Below, piece after piece: positions 53,284 through 64,000 of a DNA stretch of 64,000 nucleotides. The position numbers and the translations under genes were made by a program. The stretch is from Streptomyces sp. B1I3 (GTDB lineage: Bacteria > Actinomycetota > Actinomycetes > Streptomycetales > Streptomycetaceae). Positions within the stretch are counted from its first letter, which is position 1. Each line of letters begins with the position of its first letter. A model generated the notes under the pieces. The model saw only the letters and a program-made list of their open reading frames with translations. It was not told the origin of the DNA and searched no databases. The stretch is from positions 1,922,001 through 1,986,000 of the forward strand of contig NZ_JAUSYD010000001.1 of the NCBI RefSeq assembly GCF_030816615.1. Reading direction: 5' to 3'.

Positions 53284-54386
53284 GCACGATCGCACCCCCC
53301 TGGGGTCTCCTGGCGGAGCTGACGCACGCCTGTCCGCTGCACTGTGGCTACTGCTCCAACCCTCTTGAGCTGACACGCCGCTCCCGCGAACTGACCGCCG
53401 AGCACTGGGTGGACGTATTCCGGCAGGCTGCGGATCTCGGCGTTCTGCAGACGCATCTCTCCGGGGGCGAACCGCTGCTCCGCAAGGACCTCGAGGCCAT
53501 CGTCACCGGTGCTGAGGAAGCCGGCGTCTACACCCAGCTGGTCACCAGCGGATCAGGGCTCACCGAGGACCGTCTCCGCTCCCTGACCGGCGCGGGACTG
53601 CGCAGCGTACAGCTTTCGGTGCAGCACGCAGACCCCGAAGCCTCGGACCGTATCGCGGGCAGCCGGGCGTTCGCCGCCAAGGAGACCGCAGCGGCACTCG
53701 TCACCGAGGCAGGGCTGCCGCTGGGCGTCAACGCCGTGCTGCACCGTCACAATCTGGATGCCGTCGACGGTCTCGTGGAGCTCGCCCTGCGCTGGGGAGC
53801 GGACCGCATCGAGCTCGCCAACACCCAGTTCTACGGCTGGGGCCTTCTCAACCGGGAAGCGTTGATGCCAGGCCGTGACCAGCTCGCCCGTGCGGTGGAT
53901 TCCGTCAACAGGTGGCGTGAGCGGCTGGAGGGAAGCCTGGAGATCGTCTGGGTCGCGCCGGACTACTTCGACGGGGTGGCCAAACCCTGCATGGGAGGGT
54001 GGGGAGCTGTCTCCCTCACCGTGGCCCCTGACGGCACTGCCCTGCCGTGCCCAGCGGCGGCCACCCTGCCTGGACTCGAACCGGTCAACGTCAAGGACCA
54101 CCCCTTGCGCTGGATATGGGAGGAGTCCAGAGCGTTCAACCTCTACCGGGGAACCGACTGGATGCCTTCGCCGTGCCGGACCTGCGAACGGCGCACCCAG
54201 GACTTCGGCGGGTGCCGCTGCCAGGCTTTCGCCCTCACCGGCGACGCCACCCGCACCGACCCGGCCTGCTCGCTCTCTCCCGACCACACGGCACTGACGG
54301 CCCTCACCCACTCCGATCCCGGCAAACTGACCGACGTGATCCCCCGCCGACCGACCACCGGCCCGCGGTCCGCCGCCCACGCCTGA
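53280..54386 (+). CDS. pqqE: PqqA peptide cyclase PqqE (radical SAM)
   Basis: 368 residues from a TTG start overlapping pqqD. The radical-SAM CxxxCxxC appears as CPLHCGYC, followed by LSGGEPLLR; a SPASM-type C-terminus with CMGGWG, LPCPAAAT and CRTCERRTQDFGGCRCQAF provides auxiliary cluster ligands. It forms the Glu-Tyr carbon-carbon link in PqqA. No peptidase gene (PqqF/PqqG) follows, so processing must be done by a protease encoded elsewhere. Confidence 0.94.
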   Translation: MSTIAPPWGLLAELTHACPLHCGYCSNPLELTRRSRELTAEHWVDVFRQAADLGVLQTHLSGGEPLLRKDLEAIVTGAEEAGVYTQLVTSGSGLTEDRLRSLTGAGLRSVQLSVQHADPEASDRIAGSRAFAAKETAAALVTEAGLPLGVNAVLHRHNLDAVDGLVELALRWGADRIELANTQFYGWGLLNREALMPGRDQLARAVDSVNRWRERLEGSLEIVWVAPDYFDGVAKPCMGGWGAVSLTVAPDGTALPCPAAATLPGLEPVNVKDHPLRWIWEESRAFNLYRGTDWMPSPCRTCERRTQDFGGCRCQAFALTGDATRTDPACSLSPDHTALTALTHSDPGKLTDVIPRRPTTGPRSAAHA

Positions 54387-54766
54387 GCCCCAGGAGCCCG
54401 CGCCTGAGCGCGTGGTGCGTCGGCTGGAAGCACCGGCTGTTCGGCGCGGCGGGAAGCCTGGAACCCAATCGATCGCCCGAGCCGCCGGATCACGTGGCTG
54501 ACACCCGATGTGTCTTTTCAATTCGTGCCGGGAAGCGCCCCGTTGTGACACACGTCGCGTCGGACCGCGCTTTCGGCTCTTCGCCACCAGCGATAACCAC
54601 CAGGGGCGACACGCACGTCGGTCTCTGCCGAACCGGCGTTGGCCGCCCTCGTCCACTCCGTCAGGAACGCAATACTGACGAACACCACGCGGAGGCCGGG
54701 AGGTCAGCTCAGGACCTTTTTCGGCTGCCACTTGTCCTTCGTCAACACACACCGGTGGCCGGCCCG
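54387..54766. other. Convergent intergenic region
   Basis: 380 bases between pqqE and the convergent quinate operon. No gene and no strong hairpin were seen; the arginine-rich open frames here are shadows. Confidence 0.4.
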
Positions 54767-56557
54767 TCACACCTGCATCTGAGCGTGCTGCGCGGTCAGG
54801 CGCACATGGGCGCTCTGCTCACCGAAACCTGCGTACTCGCTGTCGCGCTGGACGACTTCGAAGAAGACGTCCCCGATGGTCTTGGTGTAGAAGTGGCGGA
54901 ACTGACTGCCGTGCTCGTCGCAGTCGTAGAGAATGCCCAGCGCACGGTAAGTATGCAGTTCACCGGGGCCGAATTCGTAGCGCGCAGCAAGGTCGTCGTA
55001 GTAGTTGTCCGGCACCGGCAGAAGATGCCCCGCGGCGCCGATCTGCCTCGCGGCAGCGACGATGTCGTCGGTTGCCAGCGCGATGTGCTGGGAGGCGCGA
55101 TGAGAGGCGCCCGGCGCAGGGTCGATGCTCAGCGCGATGCGCACGGAATCGTCCTGGTTGCTGACCGCCCTGCTGCGCCGCAGGCCGTACGGGTCGGGGA
55201 CATCGACGCTGCCGTGCGGCCGGAGCCCGATCACACTGCGGTAGAAGAGAAGCGCCTCGTCGTACTGGTGCCACGGCTGGGTGAGCGCGACGTGATCAAT
55301 ACCCGTGATGGGACCGGCCTGAGCCGCCGAGCCCCCTACGGCGGCGAAGTCGTCGAGCCAGTCGGGCAGATCCTGCCGGCCGGACGCGCAGAAGAAGAGC
55401 TCGGTCCCGTCCGGGGCTGCGACTGTCTCCAGTAGGACATCCGTGCGGGCGCGGCGGCGTGGCAGAACCGGCGCGCCGAGAGACTCCGCCCGCTTGGCCG
55501 CAGCCCCCGGGTCAGGGGACTCGATGCCGAGGGCCGCGAGGCGGGGCCCGCTACCGCCGGTGGCGGGTTCCGTGTTCACCAGGACGCGTGCAGCGGCCTG
55601 TTCCCAGAGGTCGACGGGCTTGAACCGATGTTTTCCGGTGCGCGAGAACCCCAGCGCCTGGAGCAGGACGGTGACCGGCTCCGTATCCATGGTGACCAGT
55701 TCGGCAAAGGCGATTCCGGTGGGAGCGACGGCGGCGGGAAGCTCCAGCACGCCGGCGGCCTCCTGCAATGCGGTGAGGGAACGCCTCGCGTCGATGGCGG
55801 TGCTGCCGGAGTCGGCCTGGCGGAACACGTCGTTGAAGACTTCCAGCGACAGCGGGCCGTCGTATCCGGACCGGACCACGGACCGGACGAACTCCGCGAG
55901 GTCGAAGTCGCCCTGGCCCGGAAAGAGCCGGTAGTGGCGGCTCCATTGCAGGACATCCATCCCCATGAACGGGGCATCAGCGAGCTGAACGAAGAAGATC
56001 TTCTCGCCGGGGATCGCGGCGAAGCCCGCCGGGTCCGAACCACGGGCCAGAACATGGAAGCTGTCGAGACAGATACCGAGAGCGGGGTGGTCCGCTGACT
56101 GGACGATGCGCCAGGCGTGGTCGTACGTGTTGACATGACGTCCCCACGCCAGCGCCTCGTAGGCGACGCGGATCCCGTACTCGTCCGCCAGTCCGGCCAG
56201 TTCACGCAACTGCGCCGCGGCCAGGGCATCGTCGTCGCGGGCGTGTACGGAGACGTTGGAACACGCCAGGACGGTGTCGATGCCGAGTCGGCGCATGACA
56301 CGGAACTTGTGCTCCGCCCGGCGCATACTTCGGGCGAACGCGTCGGTGGACAGACCTTCGACATCCCTCATCGGCTGATAGAGAAACAGTTCGAGCCCCA
56401 GGTCCGCCGCGCGTTCCCTCACCTGTTCGGGTGCGAGCGGACTGCCCAACAGGTCGTTCTCGAAGATCTCCACGCCGTCGAACCCGGCACGGGCCACGGC
56501 ATTGAGTTTCTCGGTCAGAGTTCCGCTCACGGAGACGGTGGCGATGGACGTGCGCAT
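54767..56557 (-). CDS. 3-dehydroshikimate dehydratase fused to an HPPD-like domain (QuiC1 type)
   Basis: 596 residues. Residues 1 to about 275 are a TIM-barrel xylose-isomerase-like domain (FDGVEIFENDLL, EALAWGRHVN, ICLDSFHVLARG, SLEVFNDVFR), with acidic and His metal ligands; this is the dehydratase turning 3-dehydroshikimate into protocatechuate. Residues about 290-596 contain two glyoxalase-like repeats of the 4-hydroxyphenylpyruvate dioxygenase type (GIDHVALTQPWHQYDEALLFYRS; FFEVVQRDSEYAGFG). This fusion is known from Pseudomonas QuiC1. The ATG at 56557 follows AAGGATCACG; an extension to 56638 is open but non-conserved. Confidence 0.9.
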   Translation of the reverse strand: MRTSIATVSVSGTLTEKLNAVARAGFDGVEIFENDLLGSPLAPEQVRERAADLGLELFLYQPMRDVEGLSTDAFARSMRRAEHKFRVMRRLGIDTVLACSNVSVHARDDDALAAAQLRELAGLADEYGIRVAYEALAWGRHVNTYDHAWRIVQSADHPALGICLDSFHVLARGSDPAGFAAIPGEKIFFVQLADAPFMGMDVLQWSRHYRLFPGQGDFDLAEFVRSVVRSGYDGPLSLEVFNDVFRQADSGSTAIDARRSLTALQEAAGVLELPAAVAPTGIAFAELVTMDTEPVTVLLQALGFSRTGKHRFKPVDLWEQAAARVLVNTEPATGGSGPRLAALGIESPDPGAAAKRAESLGAPVLPRRRARTDVLLETVAAPDGTELFFCASGRQDLPDWLDDFAAVGGSAAQAGPITGIDHVALTQPWHQYDEALLFYRSVIGLRPHGSVDVPDPYGLRRSRAVSNQDDSVRIALSIDPAPGASHRASQHIALATDDIVAAARQIGAAGHLLPVPDNYYDDLAARYEFGPGELHTYRALGILYDCDEHGSQFRHFYTKTIGDVFFEVVQRDSEYAGFGEQSAHVRLTAQHAQMQV

Positions 56558-56576
56558 CGTGATCCTTCTTCTGGCT

Positions 56577-57452
56577 TCAGCTGCGTGGACCGGGGACCCT
56601 TGCGAGGTCGGTGACGTCGGCGAGCATGCGTTCCACATCGGGTTCGCGTCGGGTGAAGAACCGGAAGGCGTCCGCGGCCTGCAGCGCGACCATCCCCGAT
56701 CCGTCCAGCGTGGTGCAGCCCAGTGCGCGCGCCTCGGCGAGCAGTCGTGTCTCCAGCGGCCGGTAGACGACTTCGGCTACCCACAGCCCCGGGTGGAGCA
56801 GTTCGGGGGCGAACGGCGTCCCGGGATGCGCGCTCATCCCGGTCGGGGTGGCGTGCACCAGGCCGTCGCAGCGGGCCAGTTCCCGGGCGAGATCCCGTGG
56901 ACCGCCGGCGACCACGCGGTGCACAGGAAATCTGGCGTTCAATGAGGCCGCTAGGGAACGGGCCCGCGACTCGTCCGTGTCAACCAGGGTCAGACGGACG
57001 GTACCGAGCGCAAGCATGGCGTGGGCGACGGCCGCGCCTGCTCCGCCGGCTCCGAGCTGGACCACGTGCGAGACGGGCGCACCGGGCAGCCCCCGGATGA
57101 ACGCCGCGCCGAATCCTGTGACATCGGTGTTGTGCCCCGTGGCCAGGCCGTCCCGGAAGACGATGGTGTTCACGGCGCCGAGCGCGTCTGCCTGCGGGTC
57201 GAGAGCATCGAGGTAAGGGATGACGGTCTGCTTGCAGGGATGGGTGATGTTGAGTCCGTCATATCCGAGGTCCCGGGCCGCTCGTACGAGCTCTCCCACC
57301 CGCTCGGGGCCGCCACCCAGGACATCCAGGTCCAGCAGCTTGTACAGATAGCGCAGACCCTGCCGGTCCGCCTCGCGCTCATGCAGAGCGGGGCTGAGCG
57401 AGGTGGTGATGCCCGCACCGATCAGCCCCACCAGATACGTACCCGCAGTCAC
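56577..57452 (-). CDS. Shikimate/quinate dehydrogenase
   Basis: 291 residues. Substrate-binding [17 protein letters not shown] with the catalytic Lys, NTDVTGFG and the dinucleotide-binding [17 protein letters not shown] are all present. In this operon it should run oxidatively, converting quinate or shikimate to the 3-dehydro acid. NADP-versus-NAD preference cannot be decided by eye. The gene overlaps the dehydroquinase stop by four bases (ATGA) and ends 19 bases before the dehydratase. Confidence 0.92.
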   Translation of the reverse strand: MTAGTYLVGLIGAGITTSLSPALHEREADRQGLRYLYKLLDLDVLGGGPERVGELVRAARDLGYDGLNITHPCKQTVIPYLDALDPQADALGAVNTIVFRDGLATGHNTDVTGFGAAFIRGLPGAPVSHVVQLGAGGAGAAVAHAMLALGTVRLTLVDTDESRARSLAASLNARFPVHRVVAGGPRDLARELARCDGLVHATPTGMSAHPGTPFAPELLHPGLWVAEVVYRPLETRLLAEARALGCTTLDGSGMVALQAADAFRFFTRREPDVERMLADVTDLARVPGPRS

Positions 57453-57919
57453 CGTGCTCCCCCGCCGATCAACCGCGCCAGACGCGTCAGCGCGAAGACG
57501 TACCCATCCGTGCCGGCCCCGCAGATCACAGCGTCCGCCACCCCCGACACGTAGCTGTGGTGACGGAACTCCTCACGTCGGTGAATGTTCGTCAGATGGA
57601 CTTCCACGACCGGACGGTCCACCGCCGCCAGAGCGTCGCGGATGGCAAGCGAAGTGTGGCTGTAGGCACCCGGGTTGATCACTATCCCGGCGAACTCGGT
57701 GCGTGCCTCGTGAATGGCGTCGACAAGGCCGCCCTCGTGGTTGCTCTGTCTGCACTCGGCTTCCAGTCCGTTGGCAGCCGCGGTGTCCTGGCAGAGCTTC
57801 TCCACATCGGCGAGGGTGTCGCTGCCGTAGAAGGCGGGCTCACGGGTGCCGAGCAGATTGAGGTTGGGCCCGTTGAGCACGAGCACCCTCCCGACCGCCC
57901 GTGCAAGGGGAAGGTCCAT
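57449..57919 (-). CDS. Type II 3-dehydroquinate dehydratase
   Basis: 156 residues from the ATG at 57919 (GGAGGTGTG precedes it; a GTG three bases upstream is an alternative). [13 protein letters not shown] with the catalytic Tyr at [17 protein letters not shown] and [17 protein letters not shown] are the family motifs. It interconverts 3-dehydroquinate and 3-dehydroshikimate. As the first gene of the quinate operon it is probably the catabolic (QuiB-like) isozyme, not the biosynthetic one. Confidence 0.93.
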   Translation of the reverse strand: MDLPLARAVGRVLVLNGPNLNLLGTREPAFYGSDTLADVEKLCQDTAAANGLEAECRQSNHEGGLVDAIHEARTEFAGIVINPGAYSHTSLAIRDALAAVDRPVVEVHLTNIHRREEFRHHSYVSGVADAVICGAGTDGYVFALTRLARLIGGGAR

Positions 57920-57930
57920 CACACCTCCGA

Positions 57931-57956
57931 TAATGTACGAACTAGTACGTTACTTA
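57931..57956. promoter_or_regulatory. TetR-type operator in the quinate divergent promoter
   Basis: A 26-bp palindrome centred on ACTAGT in which 18 positions are symmetric. It lies between the dehydroquinase start and the divergent TetR gene, so it should control both. Its AT content contrasts with the surrounding sequence. Confidence 0.75.
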
Positions 57957-58058
57957 TAGCAAGAGTCCGCCTTGGCGAGAAGCCCTGCGCCGAAGGATCC
58001 GGGCACGGCCTGCTCCTACAATCACAGGACACCCTCGACGCACCGGAGGAACCAGGGC

Positions 58059-58727
58059 ATGCCGAGCGCCCAGAAGCCAGCGCCCGCAGAGCGTCAGCGC
58101 GACGCGGCCCGCACCCGGGCGGAAATTCTCGCGGTAGCGACCAGAGAGTTCGCCCGGGACGGTTACGCAGGCGCACGGGTCGACAAGATCGCCGACCTGA
58201 CCCGCACCACGAAGCGGATGATCTATTACTACTTCGGCGGCAAGGAACAGCTCTTCACCGCGGTACTCGAAGCCGCCTACTCGGAGATCCGCCAGCTGGA
58301 AGGCGACCTGGACGTCGAACATCTCGACCCCGTCGCCGCCACCCGCCGGCTGGTCGAGCTGACCTTCGACCACCACGAGGCGCACCCCGACTTCATCCGG
58401 CTCGTCAGCATCGAGAACATCCACGAGGCGGAACACATCACCGGCTCCGAGAAGTTGAGTCGGCTGGGCTCCCCGGCAACCGACGTACTCCAGCGCATCC
58501 TGGAGTCAGGACGGAAGGCGGGGCTGTTCCACGCGAACGTCGACGCCATCGACGTACACGCGATGATCAGTTCGTTCTGCTTCTTCCGCGTGTCGAACCG
58601 CCACACGTTCGGCGCCCTCTTCGGCCGCGACCTCGTCGCTCCTGACAGCCGGGACCACTACCGGAACATGCTCGCGGACATGATCTGCGCTTACCTCACA
58701 TCACCGCCCGCACGCAGCGACACATAG
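58059..58727 (+). CDS. TetR family regulator of the quinate/shikimate operon
   Basis: 222 residues. N-terminal helix-turn-helix: ILAVATREFARDGYAGARVDKIADLTRTTKRMIYYYFGGKEQLF in the usual layout; the C-terminal helical domain has DFIRLVSIENIHEAEHI, common in regulators of protocatechuate/quinate-type operons. GGAGGA lies eight bases before the ATG; the open frame to 57972 is non-conserved. It is divergent from the quinate operon and is the likely binder of the palindrome at 57931. Confidence 0.9.
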   Translation: MPSAQKPAPAERQRDAARTRAEILAVATREFARDGYAGARVDKIADLTRTTKRMIYYYFGGKEQLFTAVLEAAYSEIRQLEGDLDVEHLDPVAATRRLVELTFDHHEAHPDFIRLVSIENIHEAEHITGSEKLSRLGSPATDVLQRILESGRKAGLFHANVDAIDVHAMISSFCFFRVSNRHTFGALFGRDLVAPDSRDHYRNMLADMICAYLTSPPARSDT

Positions 58728-59133
58728 GAACTGACACAGCGGCACATCAGGAGCTGTTTGCGCTCCCAGAGCAATGCTTCGCAAGCCCGGAGCGCCGATT
58801 GAGAAGCCGTTGCCATACCGATCACGAGGCCCGCGGATCGAACGAGAATCCAAGCCGCATCGACGCCGGCGAGGTCGATCCACGGAGTCTGGACCCTCGT
58901 CGTGCCCCAGGCGGGGCTCAGTCCACCACAGGACGACGTTGAGCCGCCGTTCAGCCGCCTGCTGGAAAAGGTGCGGAGTGCCTCGAAGTGGCAGGTGAGG
59001 TACGGGCGCGGGACATTCCCAGGGCAGTCGCTGCTTCTTGGGCGCCCGCCGGAGACGCCGCGATGGCAGCCTCCCAGGCTACCGCAGCGAGTGTGGTGGC
59101 ATGAACGGTGGTGCGGCCGGCCCGCTGCCGATG
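58728..59133. other. Gap with decayed sequence
   Basis: No gene was recognised. It probably includes unrecognisable upstream parts of the zinc alcohol dehydrogenase pseudogene that follows. Confidence 0.35.
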
Positions 59134-59134
59134 C

Positions 59135-59341
59135 TGACCATGTCGACAAGCAGATCCAGCTCAGGATGGGTAGGGCCAACGTCAAACGCTAGGTGGACGA
59201 CAATGTGCCGTTGCTGACCGACGACCCGTTGGGCGTCGACACGTTCGCGACGCACCACCTGCCGCTCGGAGAAGGCTCCGAGGCGTACAAGACCTTCCAG
59301 GACAGCAGGACGGCATCATCAAGACGCTCCTGATTCCCTGA
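59135..59341 (+). pseudogene. Zinc-dependent alcohol dehydrogenase, C-terminal remnant
   Basis: The plus-strand frame reads DKQIQLRMGRANVKR, a TAG, then VDDNVPLLTDDPLGVDTFAT and HHLPLG...EAYKTFQD; after a one- or two-base shift near 59303 the next frame gives QDGIIKTLLIP and a stop. This is the C-terminal end of glutathione-independent formaldehyde dehydrogenase-like zinc alcohol dehydrogenases, with one in-frame stop and one frameshift. Upstream parts are lost or unrecognisable. Confidence 0.75.
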
Positions 59342-59365
59342 GCCGTATGGCGTCGACCGAGACGT

Positions 59366-59719
59366 TCAGGGGGCCACAGCCCGCTTCGCCGGCTGAGGGG
59401 CGAGCCGGTGCGCGCGAACGAACACCCCCACAAGCCCGGCTGCGTAGAGGCGGGAGCAGGCCGGGCAGCGGGAGGCGCGGCGGTTGCCGCACGTGGTGAG
59501 CAGGCTGCCCGTCGGCTCGTCCGACGTGTTGTAGGTACGCAGCACCTCGCCGGTCGTGGTGTCGACGGTGGTGGTCTGCCCGGTCAGGCGGACGGGTTCG
59601 GCGCAGCCGCCGAGGCGTTCGATCTGCTGCTGTGCACGGTCGAAGCCGGGGTGATTGACCAGGTGGAGCAGGTCCCGTACGGCGGGGCTTGCCACCTGGC
59701 GCAGGTCCGGGGTGACCAT
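59366..59719 (-). pseudogene. RepSA-type replication initiator, N-terminal remnant
   Basis: From the ATG at 59719 the frame reads ASPAVRDLLHLVNHPGFDRA, then QQQIERLGGCAEPVRLTGQT, TTGEVLRTYNTSDEP and CGNRRASRCPACSRLYAAG. This matches the beginning of replication initiators of actinomycete plasmids and integrative elements (RepSA of pSAM2 type), including the CxxC region. Similarity ends near 59440 where full-length proteins continue for some 300 more residues. It marks a lost integrative element. Confidence 0.7.
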
Positions 59720-59974
59720 TCGGGGCGTGTCTCTTCTGTTCGGGTGGTGGGACCCCGAGCAGCAACCAGCCGGTTCTGTAGGCGTGTTGGTGCTGCTCGG
59801 GGCATGGCGAACCAGGCCCAGGGGTGGGCGTGGGTTCAGCGAGGGGGGATGTGGCCGGTGAGACCGGGGCTCAGAGCTGAGCGAGTGCGGCGGTGGCCAC
59901 CTGCTCGATGCGGTGCTGGAGGGTGCCGGCGGTGACGAGCGTCGCCGCACGGCGAGGCGGTGCGGGCGGCCGCC

Positions 59975-60850
59975 TTACCTGCGGGGGGAGTCGTGAGGCA
60001 CGACCGCCACAGGAGCTGTGGCGTGGTGCAGAACGGCGTGGGTGACCGGACCGAGGCGCCGCAGGCCCGCCTCGTGGCTGCGCCGACCGACGACCACGAG
60101 GCCGGCACGGGCACTGTTGGACAGCAGTACCTCGGACGCCGAGCCGATCTCGAAGTGCTCGATGACCTCCAACTGCGGGTACTTGTTGCGCCAAGGCTCG
60201 AGGGTGTCGGCCAGGACCTCCCTGTTGATCTGCTCCAGAGCGTTCGCCTCGTCGACCAGATACAGCGAGCCCGGGCTCCAGGCGAGGGCCGTCGGGATGT
60301 TCCAGGCGTGTACGGCACGCAGGGCCGCTCCGCGTCCGGCCGCGGCGGAGAAGGCGAACTCCAGGAGCGGGTCCCCGATCTGTCCAGGTTCCACGCCGAC
60401 CACCACTTCCGGGGCCTGCTGGGGCGTGCCGGAATTCGGTTCCCCGACCATGACGACCGGCCCGGCTGCCTGGCGCAGCACCTTCATCGATACGGAACCG
60501 AGCAGGTATCCGGCCAAGGTGCCGTATCCGCGTGATCCCAGCACCAGCATGTCGGCGCGTGCGGCTTCGGCGAGGAGGGCGGGCACCGGGTCGCCGACGA
60601 GAAGCTCGGTGGTGACGTCCAGGGCCGGATGACGCTTGGCCACGCGGGACCGGGCCTCGTCGAGCATGTTGCGCACCCAACGCTCGTCGGCCGCCCGGTC
60701 TCCGACGTACACCACGTCGATGGGGTGCCAGACCCAGGCGTGGACCAGTCGCAGGGCCGACCCCCGGCGCTCCGCCTCCTCCGCCGCCCAGTCCGCCGCC
60801 GCCGAAGCGTGGTCGGTCCCGTCCAGTCCTACGGTGATGGTGCCGGACAT
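59975..60850 (-). CDS. Tandem universal stress protein
   Basis: 291 residues with two UspA domains. Each has an N-terminal strand (ITVGLDGTDHA; EVVVGVEPGQIG) and a C-terminal ATP-binding loop: GSRGYGTLAGYLLGSVSMKVL is a canonical GxxG-N9-G(S/T) loop, while the second (GRRSHEAGLRRLGPVTHAVL) is close to it. Typical of actinobacterial stress or dormancy proteins. It stands upstream of nothing in its own direction except relics, and shares orientation with the cation ATPase gene. Confidence 0.93.
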   Translation of the reverse strand: MSGTITVGLDGTDHASAAADWAAEEAERRGSALRLVHAWVWHPIDVVYVGDRAADERWVRNMLDEARSRVAKRHPALDVTTELLVGDPVPALLAEAARADMLVLGSRGYGTLAGYLLGSVSMKVLRQAAGPVVMVGEPNSGTPQQAPEVVVGVEPGQIGDPLLEFAFSAAAGRGAALRAVHAWNIPTALAWSPGSLYLVDEANALEQINREVLADTLEPWRNKYPQLEVIEHFEIGSASEVLLSNSARAGLVVVGRRSHEAGLRRLGPVTHAVLHHATAPVAVVPHDSPRR

Positions 60851-61139
60851 GTTGCCTCCCGATGCTGCCGCTGAGGCGGAGGCCCCGGCGGACGTGATGA
60901 CGTGAGCTTCACACGGGGCCGGCGTCCGGCACTGGGGCCGATCGTCCCTTGTGTGGGCCTGAGCGGCCCTGGTTGTGCTGCCCGATGGGGCCTCGTACCG
61001 GTCTCAGGTTGCGGCGTAAGGCGCGATCGTCGCTGCGGTCGGAGGAGCGGCTGCCGGGCTGCGGCCCCGCCTGGGCGTGGAGCAGCACCCGGCCCCAGTT
61101 GCCGGGATGGACCGTCTTGCGTCCTGTCCTGTGGAGGTA

Positions 61140-63785
<2,646 letters not shown>

Positions 63786-63856
63786 GGCGGCTCCGGCTGC
63801 TCTGGTTCGGCGTCACGGTTCCGTGACGTGGTGCGGTGTCCCCTGGCGACGGGCGG

Positions 63857-63875
63857 GGACGCGGAATCCGCGTCC
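63857..63875 (-). terminator. Hairpin between the phosphoketolase and ATPase genes
   Basis: GGACGCGGA (63857-63865) and TCCGCGTCC (63867-63875) form a near-perfect palindrome just past the phosphoketolase stop on the minus strand. Confidence 0.5.
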
Positions 63876-63892
63876 TCGTCGGTTTCCGGGCC

Positions 63893-64000
63893 TCAGCCGG
63901 CCCAGGTCCAGTCGCTGACCTCGGGGAGATCGGTACCGTGTTCGCGGATCCAGGCGTGGTGGCGCAGGCGGACGTCCGCCATCTCCTGGCGGATCGTGGC
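63893..64000 (-). CDS. Phosphoketolase, C-terminal end
   Basis: The last 35 codons of a minus-strand gene entering from the right edge: RQEMADVRLRHHAWIREHGT, then DLPEVSDWTWAG and a stop. This matches the C-terminus of xylulose-5-phosphate/fructose-6-phosphate phosphoketolases, which end in a DxPEVxxWxW pattern. The 5' part is outside the window. Confidence 0.75.
   Translation of the reverse strand, partial: ATIRQEMADVRLRHHAWIREHGTDLPEVSDWTWAG

Noticed and set aside
54767..56557. Stand-alone 4-hydroxyphenylpyruvate dioxygenase
   Set aside because: The N-terminal half is a complete TIM-barrel dehydratase domain and the neighbours are quinate/shikimate enzymes.

Overview
The window looks like chromosomal DNA from a Streptomyces or a close actinobacterial relative. 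Coding GC is high with strong third-position G/C, GTG and TTG starts are common, a complete cvnABCD conservon is present, and the broken transposase, RepSA-type initiator and integrase-like repeats are of Streptomyces type. No rRNA, tRNA or CRISPR array was seen. All assignments come from reading motifs by eye; nothing was searched against a database.

Bases 1-15,300 are a defence-like island. They hold the 3' end of an unrecognised gene coupled to a giant DEAH helicase with a DUF1998 tail (DruE-like), then a lower-GC pair (a DUF4365 nuclease-like protein and an unknown partner). Next is a leftward three-gene operon of a small unknown protein, a GHKL/MORC-type ATPase and a DUF4338 (DruA-like) protein. 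The island ends with a NucS-like/DUF5655 protein convergent with a beta-class DNA methyltransferase. The GHKL plus DUF4338 operon beside a DruE-like helicase is the best candidate here for an under-described anti-phage system.

Bases 15,700-22,100 encode gentisate catabolism: a flavin 3-hydroxybenzoate 6-hydroxylase-like enzyme, gentisate 1,2-dioxygenase, a fumarylpyruvate hydrolase-like enzyme, MarR and IclR regulators and an aromatic-acid MFS importer. No maleylpyruvate isomerase is visible. A near-perfect palindrome sits on the promoter.

Bases 22,100-34,060 are a patchwork. A TetR/amidase/AtzG-like operon is divergent from an MFS exporter and a metallo-beta-lactamase-fold hydrolase, with a TAAAGCAA palindrome between them. 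A conservon follows. The segment is bounded by two 126-base imperfect direct repeats and carries IS5-like and IS701-like transposase relics.

Bases 34,060-57,950 are catabolic. A lone KstD-like flavoprotein is followed by one long leftward operon (aldehyde dehydrogenase, TPP enzyme, branched-chain-type ABC importer with LivM and LivG fused). Divergent from it are an IclR regulator, a CaiB-type CoA-transferase and a small citrate-synthase-fold lyase, then a Tat-exported PQQ dehydrogenase, a ThuA-like secreted protein and pqqABCDE. A shared GCGG-N10-CCGC element lies before the aldehyde dehydrogenase operon, the PQQ dehydrogenase and pqqA, suggesting one regulon. A convergent quinate/shikimate operon (dehydroshikimate dehydratase fused to an HPPD-like domain, shikimate/quinate dehydrogenase, type II dehydroquinase) follows with its divergent TetR gene and a palindromic operator.

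Bases 58,700-64,000 hold a decayed zinc alcohol dehydrogenase, a RepSA-type initiator relic, a tandem universal stress protein, a P2-type cation ATPase and the 3' end of a phosphoketolase gene.
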